Source: JANOGU01 sp031406135
GTDB taxonomy: Bacteria; Pseudomonadota; Alphaproteobacteria; Rhodobacterales; Rhodobacteraceae
Direction: 5' to 3'
DNA length: 9,696 bases
Assembly: GCA_031406135.1 (NCBI GenBank)
Contig: JANOGU010000275.1
Span: 1 to 9,696 of the forward strand
Notes under the pieces: generated by a model
The model's input: the letters and a program-made list of their open reading frames with translations, nothing else
Told to the model about the DNA's origin: nothing
Databases searched by the model: none
Program-made: the position numbers and the translations under genes
In this document: piece after piece, positions 1 through 6,912 of the stretch
Layout: every line of letters starts with the position of its first letter
Numbering within the stretch: the stretch's first letter is position 1

Positions 1-123
1 ATCAGCGTCTTCGACAGCTACGAAACCATCGTCGAGGCGTGCTGCGCCGCCTGGAACCGCTTCGCCAACCAACCCGACATCGTCACGTCAATAACCAGAC
101 GATCCTGGGCAACGGTCACATGA
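1..123 (+). CDS. IS630-family transposase, C-terminal end (5' part outside window)
   Basis: The first frame is open from the window edge and ends with TGA at 121-123, giving 40 residues. The segment reads VFDSYETIVEACCAAWNRF and then SITRRSWATVT. This is the usual C-terminal tail of IS630-family DDE transposases of proteobacteria: a helix with 'AWNR', then an 'I-x-SI-x-x-R-x-WA' ending. The catalytic residues would lie upstream, outside the window, so activity cannot be judged. The stop codon falls inside the terminal inverted repeat (about 115-135), which is compact but normal for these elements. This copy (called A here) points right and ends inside a second, oppositely oriented IS630 copy. 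The family call rests on recognising the tail, without an alignment. Confidence 0.75.
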   Translation: MSVFDSYETIVEACCAAWNRFANQPDIVTSITRRSWATVT

Positions 124-137
124 TACAGCCGTTGGTA
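113..137 (+). repeat. Right terminal repeat of IS630 copy A with flanking TA
   Basis: Read inward from the outer end on the minus strand, the sequence starts TA-CCAACGGCTGTATC and continues ATGTGAC. It closely resembles the terminus at 373-395 (TA-CCAGCGGCCTGTTG, then ATCTGAC). Both adjoin a TA dinucleotide (136-137 and 394-395), the target duplicated by IS630/Tc1-type elements. The outer limit is therefore placed at 135, with TA at 136-137. Left of the boundary the sequence is the C-terminal tail of one transposase; right of it is the N-terminal part of another, in the opposite orientation. Confidence 0.65.
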
Positions 138-310
138 TGACGGTCCATCCCGCAGCTCTCCGCCGCCCGCGTCCGGTCCGCACCCTCCAGAACCAGCGCC
201 AGGGCCAGGGCCAGCATCCGGCGAGCCGCCTTGGCATCCCGACACTTCCCACCCGCAGCGCGCAAACCCGCCGCCGCCAACTCAAGCCGCGTGATCTCGA
301 TCCCCGACAT
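138..310 (-). pseudogene. IS630-family transposase, N-terminal fragment interrupted by another IS630
   Basis: On the minus strand, ATG at 310-308 begins MSGIEITRLELAAAGLRAAG. It continues KAARRMLALALALVLEGADR and AAESCGMDRH, the N-terminal helix-turn-helix region of IS630-family transposases (usually followed by a 'QTLRDWVHRYN'-type segment). Homology stops after about 58 residues at 138, exactly where the terminus of copy A begins. A ribosome binding site GGGAGG lies 5 bases upstream of the ATG; a GTG directly before it (313-311) is an alternative start. The fragment encodes no catalytic residues and cannot work by itself. The remainder of this copy (B) should lie beyond copy A, outside the window. 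Confidence 0.75.
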
Positions 311-372
311 CACGGCCTCCCATCATGCAAGGCCATGGATTCAGAGATTGCGGCGCTTGGGAATCCCCCAGA

Positions 373-395
373 GTCAGATCAACAGGCCGCTGGTA
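373..395 (-). repeat. Left terminal repeat of IS630 copy B with flanking TA
   Basis: Read on the minus strand from 395 inward, this starts TA-CCAGCGGCCTGTTG and goes on ATCTGAC. It lies about 63 bases upstream of the copy B start codon, as expected for an IS630 left end. It pairs with the terminus at 113-137. The TA at 394-395 lies inside a codon of the istB reading frame that resumes to the right, so copy B inserted into istB. Confidence 0.6.
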
Positions 396-607
396 TTACC
401 GGTGCGTTGCTCGATCGACCGACCCACCATGTGCACATCCTGACCATGAACGGAGACAGTTATCGGCTGAAGCAGTCCGCCGGACGGCGGCGGACGGCTG
501 CCTCGGCCGAAGGGGCGGAGCAAAAGCAGGCCACTCCCGAAGCGGACGATCGGCCTGATGCAGCTCGGGCCGGTCCGCAAACCGTCCCACCAAAAGCCAA
601 ATACTGA
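396..607 (+). pseudogene. istB: IS21-family helper protein IstB, C-terminal remnant
   Basis: The frame ending at TGA 605-607 contains ITGALLDRPTHHVHILTMNG followed by DSYRLKQS. This is the C-terminal signature of the IS21-family ATP-binding helper IstB (typically 'ALLDRLTHH...I...GDSYRLK'). The remaining tail, rich in Arg, Ala and Glu, is a normal IstB extension. Only about 70 residues survive. The Walker A and B motifs of this AAA+ protein are absent because IS630 copy B is inserted at the TA at 394-395. The open frame continues upstream to 137 but that part is IS630 sequence, so no intact product is expected. Confidence 0.7.
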
Positions 608-610
608 CGC

Positions 611-656
611 CCGCTCGCTCGCTACGGCGCTATCGAAAAGCGCGCTGCGCGAGCGG
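611..656. repeat. Inverted repeat after istB stop
   Basis: CCGCTCGC (611-618) pairs with GCGAGCGG (649-656), enclosing a second hairpin GCGCT/AGCGC (627-631 with 639-643). It starts four bases after the istB stop codon. It may end transcription of the IS21 element or be part of its end structure. There is no T-run, so an intrinsic terminator is not claimed. Confidence 0.35.
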
Positions 657-672
657 CCTACGAAACAACCCA

Positions 673-724
673 CTGGCCTGGTTTTACTCCGCCGCTCTGG
701 CCTGGAATCCGACCGCCATTGACA
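673..724 (+). mobile_element. Probable right end of the IS21-family element
   Basis: The segment contains TGGTTTTACTCCGCCG, the kind of noncoding tail often found between istB and the right end of IS21-family elements in proteobacteria. It ends in ATTGACA (718-724). The CA at 723-724 fits the usual 5'-TG...CA-3' termini. The left end is outside the window, so the terminal repeat could not be compared and the boundary is approximate. Confidence 0.4.
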
Positions 725-936
725 CCCCTGGTGTCGGCATGGCTGTCGCTCCCCTTGAGCCCCCGGGGTCTTCACGCCCCGCACCGGGCCGAATCCGGCC
801 CTGACCGTTTGGTCAAATCACATGCATCCCGACGCGGGGCGTCAAGGGTACTTCCGCCTCCAGCGCTTTTCGCGTGACGAATCGCCAGACTTCCTTACCG
901 TCTGGTCCAAGAATGACAGCAACGGGGGCAATCCAC
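725..936 (+). promoter_or_regulatory. Leader and control region of the importer/deaminase operon
   Basis: These 212 bases separate the IS21 end from the first operon gene. They carry several short palindromes: GACACC/GGTGTC across the IS21 junction (721-735), GGGCCG/CGGCCC (786-801), the RutR-like operator (801-816), and GACGC/GCGTC (831-843). No convincing sigma70-type -35/-10 pair could be identified, so the transcription start is undefined. An open frame from 822 runs across the region but is a shadow of the downstream gene. The IS21 insertion ends about 77 bases upstream of the operator and appears to have left the control region intact. Confidence 0.5.
801..816. promoter_or_regulatory. 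RutR-like operator palindrome
   Basis: The sequence CTGACCGTTTGGTCAA has perfect arms TGACC and GGTCA around GTTT. Against the published E. coli RutR consensus TTGACCANNTGGTCAA it matches 12 of 14 specified positions; the mismatches are the first base and the seventh base. RutR is a TetR-family regulator of pyrimidine use that releases DNA when it binds uracil or thymine. The site lies 120 bases upstream of the first start codon of an operon ending in a cytosine deaminase, so pyrimidine-responsive control is plausible. No regulator gene is in the window. Another TetR- or GntR-type repressor could use the same palindrome. Confidence 0.55.
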
Positions 937-1953
937 ATGACACGCATGATCACCGTCTCGCGGCGGGGGCTTCTGGTCGGAGGCAGCGCGCTGACGCTCG
1001 GCCACGGCCTCTTGCCGCGCGCCGCGTTCGCGCAGGACAAACTCAAGGTCGCGGGCATCTACACCGTGCCCGTGGAACAGCAGTGGGTCAGCCGCATCCA
1101 CAAGGCGGCCGAGGCCGCAGTGGCGGCCGGCGAGATCGAGTACACTTTCACCGAAAGCCTCGCCAACACCGACTATCCGCGCGTGATGCGGGAATATGCC
1201 GAGGCTGGCAACCAGCTGATCGTGGGAGAAATATTCGGGGCCGAGGCCGAGGCGAGGGAGGTCGCGGCGGAATATCCGGGCACCGCCTTCCTGATGGGCT
1301 CGTCCTTCCTGCCCGACGCGGCGGCGAACCCGAACCTGTCGGTTTTCGACAACTACATCCAGGACGCCGCCTACCTCACCGGCATCATCGCCGGCGGGAT
1401 GACGCAGACCGGCAGCATCGGCATGGTCGGAGGTTTCCCGATCCCCGAGGTCAACCGGCTGATGAACGCCTTCATGGCCGGGGTGCGCGAGACGCGGGCG
1501 GATGCCGGGTTCCAGGTCAGCTTTATCGGTTCGTGGTTCGACCCGCCGAAGGCCAAGGAGACGGCGCTCGCCATGATCGAGGCCGGAGCGGACCTGATGT
1601 ATGCCGAACGCTTCGGCGTCTCGGACGCGGCGAAGGAAAAGGGCGTCCTCGCCATCGGCAACGTAATCGACACGCAAGGAGACTATCCCGACACCGTGGT
1701 TGCCTCGGCGCTCTGGCATTTCGAGCCGACGCTCAACGCCGGCATCGCCGCGGTGAAGGCGGGCACGTTCACAGCCGAGAACTACGGCACCTATTCCTTC
1801 ATGAAGGCCGGCGGCTGCTCGCTCTCGGCGCTCGGCACCTTCGAGGGCAAGGTGCCGGAGGCCGCGGTGAAGCTGGTGGCCGAACGGCAGGCGGCAATCA
1901 TGGACGGCAGCTTCAGCGTTAGCATCGACGACAACGAGCCCAAGTCTTCGTGA
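937..1953 (+). CDS. BMP-family ABC transporter substrate-binding protein, Tat-exported
   Basis: A 338-residue periplasmic binding protein of the basic membrane protein family (PF02608; PnrA/Med group), whose known members bind nucleosides and related molecules. The start at 937 is chosen because it directly precedes a twin-arginine signal (SRRGLL at residues 8-13), a hydrophobic stretch and an AFA/Q cleavage site at about 32/33. A weak GGGGG lies 8 bases upstream. In-frame ATGs at 874 and 913 would add a non-signal leader. Mature motifs typical of the family include GSIGMVGGFPIPEVNRLMNA (about residues 167-186), GSWFDPPKAK and AGADLMYAERFG. The next gene starts at 1950 and overlaps the stop codon. 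It should capture the substrate of the permease complex encoded downstream; the ligand is inferred from the deaminase neighbour. Export in a folded state through Tat is a prediction. Confidence 0.9.
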   Translation: MTRMITVSRRGLLVGGSALTLGHGLLPRAAFAQDKLKVAGIYTVPVEQQWVSRIHKAAEAAVAAGEIEYTFTESLANTDYPRVMREYAEAGNQLIVGEIFGAEAEAREVAAEYPGTAFLMGSSFLPDAAANPNLSVFDNYIQDAAYLTGIIAGGMTQTGSIGMVGGFPIPEVNRLMNAFMAGVRETRADAGFQVSFIGSWFDPPKAKETALAMIEAGADLMYAERFGVSDAAKEKGVLAIGNVIDTQGDYPDTVVASALWHFEPTLNAGIAAVKAGTFTAENYGTYSFMKAGGCSLSALGTFEGKVPEAAVKLVAERQAAIMDGSFSVSIDDNEPKSS

Positions 1954-3464
1954 GCCTCGTGGCGGCGGCGGCGGAGGTCGTCCTCCGCCTCGACGGCATC
2001 AGCAAGCGCTTCGGCGCACTGCTTGCCAATGACGCGATCTCGCTGAGCCTCCGGCGCGGCGAGGTCGTGGCGCTTCTGGGCGAGAACGGGGCCGGCAAGA
2101 CCACGCTGATGAACATTCTCTTCGGCCACTATCTGGCTGATGCCGGGTCGGTGGAGGTCTTCGGCCGCCTCCTGCCCCCGGGGCATCCACGCGCCGCGCT
2201 GAACGCGGGCGTCGGCATGGTGCACCAGCACTTCACGCTGGCCGACAACCTCACGGTTCTCGACAACATCCGGTTGGGGACCGAACCGCTCCTGTCCGTC
2301 CGTGGACCGCAGACCGCCCGCGCCCGCATCTCCGCGCTGTCACGGGACTTCGGCCTTGCAGTGCCACCCGACGCGCGCGTGGCCGACCTCTCGGTCGGCG
2401 AGCGGCAGCGGGTGGAGATTCTCAAGGCGCTTTTCCGTGACGCGCGCATACTCATCCTCGACGAGCCGACCGCCGTGCTGACCCCTCAGGAAGCCGACGC
2501 GCTTTTCGCGACGCTGCGCGCGGCCACGGCAAGGGGCCTGTCGGTCATCTTCATCTCTCACAAGCTGCACGAGGTCATGGCGATCTCCGACCGCTGCGTG
2601 GTCCTGCGCCGGGGGCGCGTGGCGGGCGAGGCGGTCACGGCGGAGACCACACGGGCTGACCTTGCCCGGCTGATGGTCGGCGACCAGTTGGCCGAGACGC
2701 GCGTGACCCCACGTGTCGGCGGGCCGGCGCGGTTGCGGCTGAGGGATGCAACCGCCCCGGGGCTGAAACCCCTCACCCTCGACCTCTGCGGTGGTACGAT
2801 CACCGGCCTTGCGGGGGTCTCGGGCAACGGGCAGGCGGCGCTGGCGGACCTGATCGGCGGGGCGCTGGCCCCGGCCAGCGGCACGATGGAGATCGACGGC
2901 GCACCGGTCGCCGCATGGTCGACGCGCCGGGCGCTGGCCGCGGGCGTGGGCCGCATCCCGGAGGACCGCCACCGTACCGGCACCGTGGCCGACTTCACCC
3001 TTACCGAGAACACCGCATTGGAGACCTACGCCACCCGCTTTGCCCGCGGCCCCATCCTCGACTGGCCCGCTGTCCGCGCCCATGCCGATGCCATCATCGC
3101 CGCCTATGATGTGCGCTGCGAGGGGCGCGACCAACGCATCCGCCTGCTGTCCGGCGGCAACATGCAGAAGCTGATCCTCGGCCGCGTGCTCGAGGAAAGG
3201 CCGGCGATCCTGATCGCCAACCAGCCCGTGCGTGGGCTCGATGTCGGCGCCATCGCCTATGTCCACGGCCGGCTTCTCGACGCGCGAGACGCCGGGGCGG
3301 CGATCCTGCTGATCTCGGAAGACCTGGACGAGATCACCGGCCTGTCCGACGTGATCCACGTGATGTCGGGGGGGCGCCTCTCTCCGCCCTTCCGGCGCGG
3401 GACGCTGACCCAGGCGGAGATCGGGCTGCGCATGGCGGGCCAAGGTTTCACCGATGCGGCTTGA
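1950..3464 (+). CDS. ABC transporter ATP-binding protein with two nucleotide-binding domains
   Basis: A 504-residue fused double ATPase that powers a BMP-type importer (nucleoside/sugar class). Translation starts at GTG 1950 in a 4-base GTGA overlap with the preceding stop codon. Domain 1 (about residues 10-245) is complete: Walker A GENGAGKT at 44-51, Q-loop Q93, signature LSVGE at 147-151, Walker B ILILDE at 167-172, H-loop H204. Domain 2 (about 260-495) is degenerate in the usual way for this family. The Walker A site reads GVSGNGQA without the P-loop lysine, the signature LLSGG is intact at 399-403, and Walker B reads LIANQP, so both acidic residues are replaced. One ATP site should therefore hydrolyse and the other be structural. 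Its stop codon overlaps the first permease by 11 bases. Confidence 0.93.
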   Translation: MSLVAAAAEVVLRLDGISKRFGALLANDAISLSLRRGEVVALLGENGAGKTTLMNILFGHYLADAGSVEVFGRLLPPGHPRAALNAGVGMVHQHFTLADNLTVLDNIRLGTEPLLSVRGPQTARARISALSRDFGLAVPPDARVADLSVGERQRVEILKALFRDARILILDEPTAVLTPQEADALFATLRAATARGLSVIFISHKLHEVMAISDRCVVLRRGRVAGEAVTAETTRADLARLMVGDQLAETRVTPRVGGPARLRLRDATAPGLKPLTLDLCGGTITGLAGVSGNGQAALADLIGGALAPASGTMEIDGAPVAAWSTRRALAAGVGRIPEDRHRTGTVADFTLTENTALETYATRFARGPILDWPAVRAHADAIIAAYDVRCEGRDQRIRLLSGGNMQKLILGRVLEERPAILIANQPVRGLDVGAIAYVHGRLLDARDAGAAILLISEDLDEITGLSDVIHVMSGGRLSPPFRRGTLTQAEIGLRMAGQGFTDAA

Positions 3465-4497
3465 ACCGATCGCCCACCCTTCGCTGGTGCGGCAGGCGGG
3501 GCTGCCGGTCGCCGCCGTCGCCGCCACCGTCGCCGTCGCCGCGGCGCTGGCGGCGCTCGCCGGCGCGGATCCGTTCGCCGTGCTGGGCCAGATCCTGACC
3601 GGCGCCGCTGGATCGAAGTTCGCGCTGCTCGAAACCCTCAACCGTGCCACGCCGCTGATCTTCACCGGCCTTGCCGTGGCCGTGGCCTTCCGGGCCAGGC
3701 TCTGGAACATCGGGGCGGAAGCGCAGCTATACGCCGGCGCCATCGTTGCGGTCCTTCTCGGCACCGGGGCGGTCGGTGCGCCCCTGGTCCTGCCGCTCTC
3801 GGCGCTCGCCGCGATGGCCGCGGGCGCGGCGTTGCTCCTCGGCCCGGTGGCGCTGAAGGTCCGCTTCGGGGTGGACGAGGTGGTGACGACGCTGCTGTTC
3901 AACTTCATCATGCTGCTGTTCGTGTCATTCCTCCTCGAAGGTCCGATGATGGACCCCATGGGCATGGGCTGGCCCAAGTCCGCCGCGCTGATCCCGGATG
4001 CGCGCCTGCCCCGGATCGTCGAAGGCCTGCGCCTTCACTGGGGCTTTGCCCTCGCTCTAGGCGCGGCGGTGATCGTCTGGCTGATCCAGACCCGCAGCAC
4101 GCTTGGCTTCGAGATGCGCGCGGTGGGCGCGAACCTGCGCGCCGCGCGCTTCGCGGGGATGCCGGTCAACGCGATCCTGCTGAAGACCGCGTTGCTGTCG
4201 GGTGGCCTCGCAGCACTGGCGGGATGGTCGGAGGTGGCGGGGCTGAAGGGACACCTGTCGCAGGACCTCTCTCCCGGCTTTGGCTACACCGGCATCATCG
4301 TCGCCATGCTGGCGCTGCTTCATCCGCTCGGCGTGATCGTCTCCGCCCTCTTCGTGGCCGGCATCTTCGTCGGCTCCGACGCGATGAGCCGCGCGGCAGG
4401 GGTGCCGACCTACATCGCCGACATGCTGTTGGCGGTGGCGCTCCTGTTCATGGTGCTGGCGATCCTGCTCACCCGGTTCCGGGTGGTGCGCGGATGA
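3454..4497 (+). CDS. ABC transporter permease (BPD_transp_2), subunit 1
   Basis: A 347-residue polytopic inner-membrane protein of the branched-chain amino acid/ribose/BMP permease family (PF02653). Hydrophobic segments cover most of the chain, starting at about 16-37. The family signature WNIGAEAQLYAGA lies at 84-96. The cytoplasmic coupling region GFEMRAVGANLRAARFAGM is at 218-236 and should contact the ATPase. The ATG at 3454 overlaps the ATPase gene by 11 bases and has AAGG 8 bases upstream (3442-3445). Together with the second permease it forms the asymmetric membrane pore typical of BMP transporters, related to the YufP/YufQ pair. Substrate specificity cannot be read from the sequence. 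Confidence 0.92.
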   Translation: MRLEPIAHPSLVRQAGLPVAAVAATVAVAAALAALAGADPFAVLGQILTGAAGSKFALLETLNRATPLIFTGLAVAVAFRARLWNIGAEAQLYAGAIVAVLLGTGAVGAPLVLPLSALAAMAAGAALLLGPVALKVRFGVDEVVTTLLFNFIMLLFVSFLLEGPMMDPMGMGWPKSAALIPDARLPRIVEGLRLHWGFALALGAAVIVWLIQTRSTLGFEMRAVGANLRAARFAGMPVNAILLKTALLSGGLAALAGWSEVAGLKGHLSQDLSPGFGYTGIIVAMLALLHPLGVIVSALFVAGIFVGSDAMSRAAGVPTYIADMLLAVALLFMVLAILLTRFRVVRG

Positions 4498-5441
4498 CCG
4501 AGCTTGTCGACATCCTGCTGCAGGCGAGCTTCTGGGCCGCCGCGATCCGCATCGCATCGCCGCTAATCTTCGCGACCCTCGGCGAACTCATCTGCGAACG
4601 CGCGGGCGTGCTGAACCTCGGGATCGAGGGGATCATGGTCATCGGCGCCTTCGCCGGCTGGGTCGCGGTCTACGGCGGCCTGCCGCTCTGGTGGGGCGTG
4701 GGGGTTGCTTTCCTGGCCGGGGCCGCCTTCGGCCTGCTGCACGCGGTGCTGACGGTGCCCTTCGGCCTGTCGCAGCATGTCGTGGGCTTGGGCGTCACGC
4801 TCCTGGCGACCTCGACCAGCTATTTCGCCTACCGCCTGATCTTGCCGGAGGTGACCAGCCCGCCCAAGATCGTGCCGTTCGAGCCGCTGGCCGTCCCCGG
4901 TCTGTCGGCGATCCCGTTCCTGGGCGAGGCGCTGTTCACCCAGACCGCGCTGACCTATGCCGCCTTCCTGTCCGTCGGGGCGGTGGCCTTCGTTCTCTGG
5001 CGCACGCCACTGGGCCTCGCCCTGCGGGCGGTGGGGGAGAACCCGGCGGCGGTGGAGGCGCAGGGGCTGTCGGTCACGGCGCTGCGGATCGGGGCCGTGG
5101 TCGCAGGCTCCGGCCTGATGGCGGTCGGCGGTGCGTTCCTGACGCTGTCGGCGTTTTCCTCGTTCTTCTTCGAGATGGTCAGCGGCCGCGGCTGGATCTG
5201 CATCGCACTGGTGGTCTTCGGCGCATGGAAGCCCGGCAAGGCCCTGCTCGGCGCGCTCCTCTTCGCCGCCTTCGACGCGCTGCAGATCAGGCTGCAGCAG
5301 ACACCCATCGGGGCCGTGGTGCCGTACCAGGTCTTCCTGATGCTGCCCTACCTCCTGTCGATCCTCGCGCTGATCCTGATGTCGCGCCGGGCAGAGGTCC
5401 CCGCCGCGCTGATGCTGGCCTACAACAAGGGGGAGCGCTGA
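4494..5441 (+). CDS. ABC transporter permease (BPD_transp_2), subunit 2
   Basis: A 315-residue inner-membrane permease, partner of the preceding one. The start ATG at 4494 overlaps the upstream stop codon by 4 bases (ATGA). The open frame extends back to 4224, but that part is a shadow of subunit 1. Hallmarks are ERAGVLNLGIEGIM at 35-48, the coupling segment GLALRAVGENPAAVEAQGLS at 174-193 and GRGWICIALVVFGAWKPGKA at 231-250. All three are characteristic of the second permease of BMP-type nucleoside importers (YufQ/NupQ-like). Several hydrophobic helices fill the remaining sequence. The TGA stop shares one base with the start of the deaminase gene, so the importer and the enzyme are translated from one message. 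Confidence 0.92.
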   Translation: MTELVDILLQASFWAAAIRIASPLIFATLGELICERAGVLNLGIEGIMVIGAFAGWVAVYGGLPLWWGVGVAFLAGAAFGLLHAVLTVPFGLSQHVVGLGVTLLATSTSYFAYRLILPEVTSPPKIVPFEPLAVPGLSAIPFLGEALFTQTALTYAAFLSVGAVAFVLWRTPLGLALRAVGENPAAVEAQGLSVTALRIGAVVAGSGLMAVGGAFLTLSAFSSFFFEMVSGRGWICIALVVFGAWKPGKALLGALLFAAFDALQIRLQQTPIGAVVPYQVFLMLPYLLSILALILMSRRAEVPAALMLAYNKGER

Positions 5442-6715
5442 TGTTCGATCTTCTGGTCAAGGGCGGCATTCTGCCCGACGGCACGCAGGCTGACATCGCG
5501 ATCACCGGCGACCGGATCGCCGAGGTGGGACAGGTCGATGCCCTCGCCCTGCGGGTGATCGACGCCACCGGCGACCTCGTGGCGCCGCCCTTCGTCGATC
5601 CGCACTTCCACATGGACGCCGTGCTCTCCTACGGCCTGCCGCGGCTCAACGCCTCCGGCACGCTGCTGGAAGGCATCGCGCTTTGGGGCGAGCTGCGCCA
5701 GATCGCGACGGTGCAGGAGATGGTGGACCGCGCCGTCACCTATTGCGACTGGGCGGCCTCGCTGGGCCTGCTGGCGATCCGCACCCACGTCGACACCACG
5801 CCCGATCACCTGCGCGGGGTGGAGGCGATGCTGGAGGTGAAGCGCCGCGTTGCGCCCTACATCGACCTCCAGATCGTGGCCTTCCCGCAGGATGGCCTCC
5901 TGCGCACCGCCACGGGCCAGCAGAACGTGGTCCGCGCGCTCGACATGGGTGTCGATGTCGTTGGCGGCATCCCGCATTTCGAGCGCACGATGGACGAGGG
6001 CGGCGAGAGCCTGCGCATCCTCGCCCGCCTCGCCGCCGAGCGTGGGCTGATGCTCGACGTGCATTGCGACGAAACCGACGACCCGATGAGCCGGCATGTG
6101 GAGACGCTGGCGCGCGAGGTGACCCGGCACGGGCTGGGCGGCCGGGCGGCGGGCTCGCACCTGACCTCGATGCATTCCATGGACAACTACTATGTCTCCA
6201 AGCTCCTGCCGCTGATCGCCGAAAGCGGCATGACCGTTATCCCGAACCCGCTCATCAACATCACCATCCAGGGCCGCCACGACACCTTTCCCAAGCGGCG
6301 CGGCCTGACCCGGGTGAAGGAGATGCAGGCGCTGGGGATCACCGTGGGCTGGGGGCAGGACTGCGTGCGCGACCCGTGGTATCCGCTGGGCACCGGCGAC
6401 ATGCTCGACGTGGCCTTCATGGGCCTGCACGTCGCGCAGATGACCCATCCGGCGGAGATGGCCCGCTGCTTCCGCATGGTGACCGACGACAACGCGCGCA
6501 TCCTCGGACTGCAGGGCTATGGGCTGAGGAAGGGATGCATCGCGTCGCTGGCGGTCCTCGACGCGGACGATCCGGTGGACGCGCTTCGGCTGCGGCCGGA
6601 CCGCCTGGCGGTGATCTCGAAAGGCAAGGTCATCGCCGAGAAGACCCGCAACGATGCGCGCATGAACCTCCCCGGCCGTCCGGCCACCGTCCGCCGACGC
6701 CACCGGGCCGCCTGA
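5441..6715 (+). CDS. codA: Cytosine deaminase-like amidohydrolase
   Basis: A 424-residue cytoplasmic metal-dependent hydrolase resembling E. coli CodA over its whole length. CodA converts cytosine to uracil and ammonia. The start ATG 5441 overlaps the permease stop by one base and has AAGGGGGAG upstream. Remembered CodA landmarks are all present: metal ligands H55 and H57 (DPHFHMD), substrate-binding Q150 (IVAFPQDG), H208 and E211 (DVHCDETDD), H240 (GSHLTSMHS) and D307 (GQDCVRDPWYPLG). The residue matching E. coli Asp314 is Cys308, and the His before the metal Asp is Gln306, so the active-site rim differs. A related substrate such as isocytosine, isoguanine or 5-methylcytosine cannot be excluded. 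Coupling to an importer and a RutR-like operator supports a pyrimidine salvage role. The last 15 residues are a basic, proline-rich tail. Confidence 0.88.
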   Translation: MFDLLVKGGILPDGTQADIAITGDRIAEVGQVDALALRVIDATGDLVAPPFVDPHFHMDAVLSYGLPRLNASGTLLEGIALWGELRQIATVQEMVDRAVTYCDWAASLGLLAIRTHVDTTPDHLRGVEAMLEVKRRVAPYIDLQIVAFPQDGLLRTATGQQNVVRALDMGVDVVGGIPHFERTMDEGGESLRILARLAAERGLMLDVHCDETDDPMSRHVETLAREVTRHGLGGRAAGSHLTSMHSMDNYYVSKLLPLIAESGMTVIPNPLINITIQGRHDTFPKRRGLTRVKEMQALGITVGWGQDCVRDPWYPLGTGDMLDVAFMGLHVAQMTHPAEMARCFRMVTDDNARILGLQGYGLRKGCIASLAVLDADDPVDALRLRPDRLAVISKGKVIAEKTRNDARMNLPGRPATVRRRHRAA

Positions 6716-6912
6716 CGCGATTGCGGCTCCGGCCCGGCCCGGCCGGGGCGGAAAAACGGGTTGCGGGCGCCCCCGCCGTTCCCCTATGGCCCCCGGACGC
6801 GCAACCCCGTCTTTTCGGACAGGTTGCGCCCCCGTTTCAGGCGCATCGCCGGGGTACTTGAACCAGTGGCGCACCATGGCTCACCCTTTTTTTGGATGTC
6901 GCCATTCGCCGG
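6716..6912. other. Noncoding stretch after the operon
   Basis: The stretch starts with a very GC-rich run (6729-6778) holding weak hairpins such as CCCGGC/GCCGGG (6733-6747), then a less GC-rich part with seven T residues at 6887-6893. Short frames cross it on both strands, but none has a ribosome binding site or recognisable domain. A minus-strand GGTTCAAGT resembling a tRNA T-loop (about 6858-6866) has no tRNA arms around it. I see no gene here. It may belong to a dispersed intergenic repeat together with the hairpin at 6913. Confidence 0.4.

Noticed and set aside
374..784. 136-codon minus-strand frame
   Set aside because: It covers the istB remnant and the IS21 end in antisense; nothing recognisable.
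822..1922. 366-codon plus-strand frame overlapping the binding protein gene
   Set aside because: It is a second frame of the BMP gene, rich in Arg and Gly, without domains or a ribosome binding site.
2340..3977. 545-codon open frame on the minus strand
   Set aside because: It is antisense to the ATPase and first permease, which carry clear motifs. The translation is Arg/Pro/Ala-rich with no domain, as expected for an antisense shadow in high-GC DNA.
4691..5440. In-frame extension of the deaminase gene upstream of 5441
   Set aside because: The extension is an out-of-frame shadow of the second permease. Amidohydrolase homology starts at the ATG at 5441, which has a ribosome binding site.
6751..6778. 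Minus-strand hairpin GCGGG/CCCGC followed by TTTTT as a terminator
   Set aside because: The stem has only five pairs and the T-run starts six bases after it, too far for a good intrinsic terminator.
5420..6877. 485-codon open frame on the minus strand
   Set aside because: Antisense to the CodA-like gene; composition is His/Arg/Gly-rich and no family features are visible.
6840..6885. tRNA-like T-loop GGTTCAAGT on the minus strand
   Set aside because: The flanking bases do not form a five-pair T-stem, and no anticodon, D arm or acceptor stem can be drawn.
6884..6893. A7-G run on the minus strand as a programmed frameshift site of IS3
   Set aside because: It resembles the A6G slippery sequence of IS3 elements, but lies more than 60 bases past the loss of orfA homology, and no orfB sequence follows in any frame.
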